Assembly: GCF_008195825.1 (NCBI RefSeq)
Contig: NZ_CP043329.1
Span: forward strand, 2,418,001-2,482,000
Length of the DNA stretch: 64,000 bases
Source of the DNA: Pedobacter aquae
GTDB taxonomy: Bacteria > Bacteroidota > Bacteroidia > Sphingobacteriales > Sphingobacteriaceae
Direction: 5' to 3'
A program made the translations under genes and the position numbers. Every line of letters starts with the position of its first letter. Position 1 is the stretch's first letter. Below, piece after piece: positions 59,050 to 64,000 of the stretch. Under the pieces are notes generated by a model. That model made no database searches. It was not told the origin of the DNA and saw only the letters and a program-made list of their open reading frames with translations.

Positions 59050-59775
59050 TTATCCTAAAACTTCTTCCAAAATAGCATGTGATTTTACCTGCCCAAAGTC
59101 ATCTATATGCAAACTGTAATAGTCAATCAGCTTCTCTATCAAAAACTTACGGCTCTTATGGGTGATTTTAAGTTCCTGATAATTTTCTAAAGAACATCTT
59201 AGCAATAAAATAAAGTTTTGTAAATCATCATTGGTGATGTATAATAAATGGTTGGGCTGCTGCTTACTAAAAATACCATTCTTTAAATCGAAGTAATTAC
59301 TGGTATCGGCATAACTGGTATCGGGGTAAAACCCTAAAAACCTGGTTAATTTCACTAAAAAAACAAGATGGAAATTAGCTGTAGATTCATCCGCAGCATC
59401 TAAAAGCTCTATAGATTTAAAAACAAACTCGAAAAGCACTTCATCATCTGTTTGCTGTCTTAAGGATTTATATAAAATCTCATTGATAAAAATAGCGATA
59501 GAACTCTTCACAATATCATAAGGAATATGATGCAGCATTGGCATGCTCCTGATGTCTGAAATCTTCTGAATACCACCATTAGGTTTATGATAAACTACCA
59601 TGTCTAAGAGGTGTAAAGGCTGCAACATATTCATCTTCACTTTAGACTTGGCCTTTTTTACCCCATTAATCATGTAAGATTGCAAGCCGAATTTTTCGGT
59701 AAAAATTCTGGCCACAACACTACTCTCAGAATAATCTGTAACTTTTAAAACGATACCTCTAGTCTTATGAATCAT
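59050..59775 (-). CDS. recO: DNA repair protein RecO
   Basis: 241 codons. The N-terminal OB-fold starts IHKTRGIVLKVTDYSESSVV with ARIFTEKFGLQSYMINGVKK, followed by KMNMLQPLHLLDMVVY, all typical of RecO. The C-terminal helical domain lacks clear zinc-binding cysteines, as in other Bacteroidota. RecO helps load RecA on SSB-coated gaps. It follows PorZ directly (stop to start 1 bp apart), which suggests one transcript. Confidence 0.92.
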   Translation of the reverse strand: MIHKTRGIVLKVTDYSESSVVARIFTEKFGLQSYMINGVKKAKSKVKMNMLQPLHLLDMVVYHKPNGGIQKISDIRSMPMLHHIPYDIVKSSIAIFINEILYKSLRQQTDDEVLFEFVFKSIELLDAADESTANFHLVFLVKLTRFLGFYPDTSYADTSNYFDLKNGIFSKQQPNHLLYITNDDLQNFILLLRCSLENYQELKITHKSRKFLIEKLIDYYSLHIDDFGQVKSHAILEEVLG

Positions 59776-59776
59776 A

Positions 59777-62011
59777 TTATCTTACCATCATCAATTTAGA
59801 AATGGCGGTATCTGTGCCATCTTCTGCAACAATTAAAATAAGATATACACCAGAAGAAACCGCATCTCCGTTAAACGTACGGCCATCCCATGTTGCCAAA
59901 CCACCTTTTGCTACGGTTTGGTAAACTAAGGCCCCACTAATATCTGTTATTTTAATTCTGGCTTGCTCTGTTAATCCTTTTATAGCGATTAAGCCTGTAT
60001 ATCCCGGTCTTACCGGATTTGGGTAAACCGTAATTCCAGAAAGTTTTGCTGATGCCGCAGTAGCATCGCCACGGTAAGACATTAAACCACCTTCGGTTGC
60101 AAAAAACACTTCTCCACTTTCGGCTTCTACCTCAATATCTAAAATACGGTTGCTCATTAAAGGGCTATTACTGGTATTAAAATTTAAGATTTGTTTTCGC
60201 AAAGCTTCATCAAAAAGCCAAACCCCATTGTTTGTACCTATCCATTTACGGTTTGCACCATCTATAGCTATACAATTTATCTGCTCCTGACTTAAAACTG
60301 GTCTTATAAAACCATTTTCTGTAAGTGTTGGAATTTCTACCTCTACATTACTAAAGGCATCTTCAGGACTTTCAATAAAGGCTACTCCCCTATCTGTACC
60401 TACCCACAAAGCGCCTTTTAGGTCTTTTTTGATACTTAAAACATCGGTCCCAGGCAATAAATTAGTTCCAAAACCTAGCATTCTAGCTTGCGAGCCATTA
60501 AATATCAATAAGCCCCTATTTCTAATCATCAACCATTTCTGGGATGCATCATCTACCAATAAACCTTTAGCCTCAATAAAAGAACCCGGCAAAACATCCT
60601 GAAAAGAAAAAGCCTGCCATGTACCATCCTTCTTTAAAAGAGATAAAGGACTGCTAACTCCAAACTGACTTACCCAAATATTACCCCTCTGGTCTTCTGC
60701 AATACCAGAAACTCTTGTAGTAGCAGCATCGCCCATAGTGCTTTGTAAGCTGCTATTTGCGCTGTTAAAAAGGTTAAAATTATCTCCTTCTTTAACCAAT
60801 AAGCCATTAACAAAAGAACCTAAATAGGTTTTATTGGATGATTGATGTACAACCGTAATATCTCTAATAGGCGCTAAAAATGAGTTTGATTGCTCGCTAT
60901 AATTCCTCCACTCGCCCTTTTTAAACTCTGTAAAACCTAAATTTTGAAATAAAGGCGAGTAGGTATCACTAAAACCGCCAGGCGCAATTGCTAATTGTTG
61001 GTTTAATGATGATAAATCTTTAACAATTTTGGTTTGAGGACCTGCAGGCGTATAATTTACAATACTTGCATCTGCTTTAAAACCAACTAAGCCAATTTTA
61101 CTGTCTGCTATTAAAACTTCCTCACCCAGCAAAGTAACATCACTAACGCTATTAAAAACATTGGTGTTTTGGATGTTTTTGAGTTGGTTAAACTGACTAT
61201 CGTAAATAATTACCCTAAAGGGAGCTATGGTGATAAACCTATTATTAACTACTTTTAAGCGTTTAACATCAACACCAAAAATGGAAGATAAAAGCCATTG
61301 ATTATTCTCAAAAACATAAATCTGATTGTTAAATAAGCCGTAAAGTTTTCCGTTAAAATCTACTATAGCGTTACAAACTCCACCGGGATATAACTGATTT
61401 ACAGCATGCTTACGCCATCTTCTAAAATCTATCAATAAATCATTGGTATTGGCTTCATAAATACCTGCGGAGGTTGCTGCAAATATTTTATCGCCCAGAA
61501 TAACGGTTTCAAAAACTTCAAGAGGCGCAGCATTTTCTGTAAAAAAGTAAGTCTCTCTAACTTCTTTTCTAGCAAGATTATAAACCACTACACCAAATGC
61601 AGTACTTAAATAAGCCAATTCTTGCTTAAAGAAAACCGCATTAATATTTTTTCTTCCTAAATTATTACGATTAAAAATCTCTGGTAGGTTATAAAGTTTA
61701 CCTTTATCTAAAACATCAATATTTGAGTTTTGATAAACTATTAAAAGTTGTTTTGCACTTACATTCCATTTAACAAGTTTAACATCACTACTAGCAAAGC
61801 CATCTAAAACAGAAAATTTTTGTACTTCTTTGGTGTTTCTATCTAGCGTAGAAAGCCCGCCGCTAGTGGCACAAAAAGCTTCATCCTCATTTATATCAAC
61901 ACTAGAAGCATTAAAAAAAGGTAAATAAACTTGCCATTGGCCAATACCAAGCTGCTGTGCACATACAACTTTACCAACAAAGAGAAATAAAAAAATAAGC
62001 TTGATTTTCAT
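59777..62011 (-). CDS. porZ: PorZ-like type IX secretion system protein (beta-propeller, C-terminal sorting domain)
   Basis: 744 codons. Signal peptide (IFLFLFVGKVVCAQ), then a two-component-regulator-type propeller: GIGQWQVYLPFFNASSVD near the N-terminus, and DQRGNIWVSQFGV, LKGALWVGTDRGVAFI and NRKWIGTNNGVWLFD later. The last 80 residues form a type A sorting-domain-like sandwich (GITVYPNPVRPGYTGLIAIK, ISGALVYQTVAKGG, DAVSSGVYLILI). This architecture fits PorZ, which with PorU/PorV helps attach T9SS cargo at the surface. Context gives no further support. Confidence 0.85.
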   Translation of the reverse strand: MKIKLIFLFLFVGKVVCAQQLGIGQWQVYLPFFNASSVDINEDEAFCATSGGLSTLDRNTKEVQKFSVLDGFASSDVKLVKWNVSAKQLLIVYQNSNIDVLDKGKLYNLPEIFNRNNLGRKNINAVFFKQELAYLSTAFGVVVYNLARKEVRETYFFTENAAPLEVFETVILGDKIFAATSAGIYEANTNDLLIDFRRWRKHAVNQLYPGGVCNAIVDFNGKLYGLFNNQIYVFENNQWLLSSIFGVDVKRLKVVNNRFITIAPFRVIIYDSQFNQLKNIQNTNVFNSVSDVTLLGEEVLIADSKIGLVGFKADASIVNYTPAGPQTKIVKDLSSLNQQLAIAPGGFSDTYSPLFQNLGFTEFKKGEWRNYSEQSNSFLAPIRDITVVHQSSNKTYLGSFVNGLLVKEGDNFNLFNSANSSLQSTMGDAATTRVSGIAEDQRGNIWVSQFGVSSPLSLLKKDGTWQAFSFQDVLPGSFIEAKGLLVDDASQKWLMIRNRGLLIFNGSQARMLGFGTNLLPGTDVLSIKKDLKGALWVGTDRGVAFIESPEDAFSNVEVEIPTLTENGFIRPVLSQEQINCIAIDGANRKWIGTNNGVWLFDEALRKQILNFNTSNSPLMSNRILDIEVEAESGEVFFATEGGLMSYRGDATAASAKLSGITVYPNPVRPGYTGLIAIKGLTEQARIKITDISGALVYQTVAKGGLATWDGRTFNGDAVSSGVYLILIVAEDGTDTAISKLMMVR

Positions 62012-62077
62012 TTATAGCCCCAAATTAAGGCTTATCGCTTAAAGCGCAAAAACCTAGGGACTTTATTGTTACTAAAA

Positions 62078-62302
62078 TTAAGAAATAGGCTTTTTCTCGC
62101 CGTATCTTTTAAACATAAAAACAATATACAAGACGGTTGCTATGGCTAAACTTATTAAACCAAAACCTAAAATATACTTGCCAAAATCTGGATTAAACAA
62201 GTATAACAAGATACTGGCAGCTACTATAATTGCCGAATATCTTAATGCGTAAATTGACCTTTTTAACATAAGCTTTTTTAACAATTGTAATACAATTTTC
62301 AA
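62078..62302 (-). CDS. Small membrane protein, two transmembrane segments
   Basis: 74 codons; an internal Met at residue 13 (MLKRSIYALRYSAII) is an alternative start. Two hydrophobic segments (YSAIIVAASILLYLF and YILGFGLISLAIATVLYIVF) with a charged tail. No family recognised. It lies divergent from ileS, with about 85 bp between the two starts. Confidence 0.6.
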   Translation of the reverse strand: MKIVLQLLKKLMLKRSIYALRYSAIIVAASILLYLFNPDFGKYILGFGLISLAIATVLYIVFMFKRYGEKKPIS

Positions 62303-62387
62303 ACCAGCTTTTGTTTTTCTCTTTCTATTACTATTTAAGCATCTAAATGCCTAAATTTGCATCCTTAATTTTGGAGACAAAGCGCTG

Positions 62388-64000
62388 ATGTACAAAGAAT
62401 ATAAGCAACTTAACTTATCACAAATAGGCAAAGAAGTATTAGAAAGCTGGAAGAGCAATCATATTTTTGAAAAAAGTATAGGCAATCGCCCGGCTTCTAA
62501 ACCATACACATTTTACGAAGGTCCGCCGTCTGCCAACGGAATGCCTGGTATTCACCATGTTATGGCTCGTTCTATTAAAGATATTTTTTGCCGATATAAA
62601 ACTTTAAAAGGTTTTCAGGTTAAAAGAAAAGGTGGTTGGGATACGCATGGTTTACCTATTGAGCTAGCTGTCGAAAAATCTTTAGGAATCACCAAAGAAG
62701 ATATTGGTAAAAAAATTACTGTACAAGAGTATAATGATGCTTGCCGAAAAGAGGTGATGAAATATACCGATGTATGGAATGATCTTACCGAAAAAATGGG
62801 CTATTGGGTTGATCTAGAGAACCCATACATTACTTACGAAAACGAATATATAGAAAGCCTTTGGTGGATTTTAAAACAATTACACAGTAAAGGTTTCTTA
62901 TACAAAGGCTATACAGTACAACCCTACTCACCTGCTGCTGGTACCGGCTTAAGCTCACATGAGTTAAACCAACCGGGCACTTATCGTGATGTTAAGGATA
63001 CTTCTATTGTTGCGCAGTTTAGATTAAAGAAAAATCAGGTTCATCCGCTAATTTCAAAACTTTTTGAAACTGAGGAAGAAGATACCACCATTATCGCTTG
63101 GACAACCACGCCATGGACTTTACCGTCTAACTGTGCTTTGGCTGTTGGCGAGAAAATCACATATGTAAAAATCAAAACCTTTAACCAATACACTCACCTT
63201 CCGGTAAGCGTAATTTTGGCTAAAGATTTAATAGCTAAACATTTTAAAGCCGAAGCGCAAAATTTATCTTTTCAGGATTATAAAGCTGGTGATAAATTAA
63301 TCCCTTGGGAAATTGCGGCCGAGTTTACAGGTAAAGAACTTTTAGGCTTACGCTACTTCCAACTGATGCCTTATGTAAGCAATGAAAACTTAGAGGCCAA
63401 TGCTTTCCGTGTGATAGGTGGAGATTTTGTTACTACCGAAGATGGTACTGGTATTGTACACACAGCCTCTGTTTATGGTGCTGATGACTTTAGGGTTGCC
63501 AAAGAGAATGGCGTACCATCTGTTATGGTGACCGATGAAAAAGGAAACGAATTCCCACTGGTAAACAAACAAGGTAAGTTTGTTGATGAAGTAACAGATT
63601 TTGCAGGCAAATATGTAAAAGAAGAATATTATAGCGATGAAGAGCGTAAAGCTGCTGATTTTAAGCCAACAGATGTTTTAATTGCCATAAAACTTAAAGA
63701 AGAAAACAAAGCTTTTGATGTTAAAAAGTACGAACACAGTTACCCACATTGCTGGAGAACAGATAAACCCGTACTTTATTACCCTTTGGATAGCTGGTTT
63801 ATTAAAACCACTGCCGTTAAAGAAAAACTGGTAGCCCTTAATAAAACCATTAACTGGAAACCAGAAAGTACCGGGACAGGAAGATTTGGTAATTGGCTAG
63901 AGAATTTAGTGGATTGGAATTTATCTCGTTCTAGATATTGGGGAACGCCTCTACCAATTTGGAGAACGGAAGACGGGACTGAAGAAATTTGTATTGGCGC
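62388..64000 (+). CDS. ileS: Isoleucine--tRNA ligase, partial (3' end outside window)
   Basis: 537 codons seen, open to the right edge, starting at ATG 62388 (MYKEYKQLNLSQIGKEVLES). The HIGH-like motif is PSANGMPGIHHV, with KRKGGWDTHGLPIEL and the editing-domain TTTPWTLPSNCALAVGE. The later WNLSRSRYWGTPLPIW precedes the KMSKS region, which lies beyond the window. It resembles the eukaryote-like IleRS type. No T-box leader is visible in the short upstream region. Confidence 0.96.
   Translation, partial: MYKEYKQLNLSQIGKEVLESWKSNHIFEKSIGNRPASKPYTFYEGPPSANGMPGIHHVMARSIKDIFCRYKTLKGFQVKRKGGWDTHGLPIELAVEKSLGITKEDIGKKITVQEYNDACRKEVMKYTDVWNDLTEKMGYWVDLENPYITYENEYIESLWWILKQLHSKGFLYKGYTVQPYSPAAGTGLSSHELNQPGTYRDVKDTSIVAQFRLKKNQVHPLISKLFETEEEDTTIIAWTTTPWTLPSNCALAVGEKITYVKIKTFNQYTHLPVSVILAKDLIAKHFKAEAQNLSFQDYKAGDKLIPWEIAAEFTGKELLGLRYFQLMPYVSNENLEANAFRVIGGDFVTTEDGTGIVHTASVYGADDFRVAKENGVPSVMVTDEKGNEFPLVNKQGKFVDEVTDFAGKYVKEEYYSDEERKAADFKPTDVLIAIKLKEENKAFDVKKYEHSYPHCWRTDKPVLYYPLDSWFIKTTAVKEKLVALNKTINWKPESTGTGRFGNWLENLVDWNLSRSRYWGTPLPIWRTEDGTEEICIG

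Noticed and set aside
62303-62387. A T-box leader before ileS
   Set aside because: The upstream region is too short and lacks the conserved T-box segment and specifier stem.

Overview
The window looks like a chromosomal segment of a low-GC Bacteroidota bacterium, most likely a Pedobacter-like member of the Sphingobacteriaceae. The basis is the gene families (paired DUF1800/DUF1501, a PorZ-like type IX secretion protein, a BT_3928-like DoxX protein, the Bacteroidota-type rhamnose pathway, IS982 elements), the rarity of Shine-Dalgarno sites, and TAnnTTTG-type promoter boxes. The genus is inferred, not proven.

Layout. 1-2437: partial DUF1501 and DUF1800 pair. 2586-9869: an L-rhamnose catabolic operon (kinase, isomerase, aldolase/dehydrogenase fusion, RhaT permease, GntR regulator), all on the minus strand. 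9982-19701: a secreted polysaccharide-degradation block (Asp-rich repeat protein, PL8 lyase, CE7 esterase, GH127, GH43) without SusC/SusD in view. Together these suggest use of a plant or gum polysaccharide containing rhamnose, arabinose and uronate. 19702-28640: an accessory defence island next to tRNA-Asn. It holds an unusual restriction-modification pair, a HigBA-SecB-type toxin-antitoxin-chaperone operon split by an IS982 element, and a truncated GNAT gene with a small partner ORF. 28683-54317: mostly core genes (PfkB kinase, carbonic anhydrase, two-component system, ferritin, CdaA, FolP, shikimate kinase, carotenoid genes, MurB, dihydrolipoyl dehydrogenase, ion channel, M1 peptidase, LTA-synthase-like protein). 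54394-58991: an exceptional repeat array next to two tRNA-Val genes. 59050-64000: RecO, PorZ, a small membrane protein and the 5' part of ileS.

Most unusual content. (1) The array consists of twelve units derived from the 3' part of tRNA-Val plus its terminator. Eight units (358 bp) each carry an identical 89-codon GIY-YIG nuclease ORF whose stop codon lies inside the altered anticodon arm. Four units (132 bp) lack the ORF. One unit is interrupted by an IS982 element with an exact 5-bp target duplication. This looks like a tRNA-associated single-gene selfish unit that amplifies in tandem. (2) IS982 copy 1 (7-bp target duplication) cut off the antitoxin C-terminus in the toxin-antitoxin-chaperone operon. 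Removing it on paper restores a 150-codon antitoxin whose stop overlaps the SecB-like chaperone start. (3) The restriction system appears to split its adenine methyltransferase: the SAM-binding motif is in one protein, and the catalytic NPPY is in a GIY-YIG/DEAH-helicase fusion.

Two core genes (shikimate kinase, dihydrolipoyl dehydrogenase) each carry a one-base deficit in a homopolymer. Long-read homopolymer errors are the simplest explanation.
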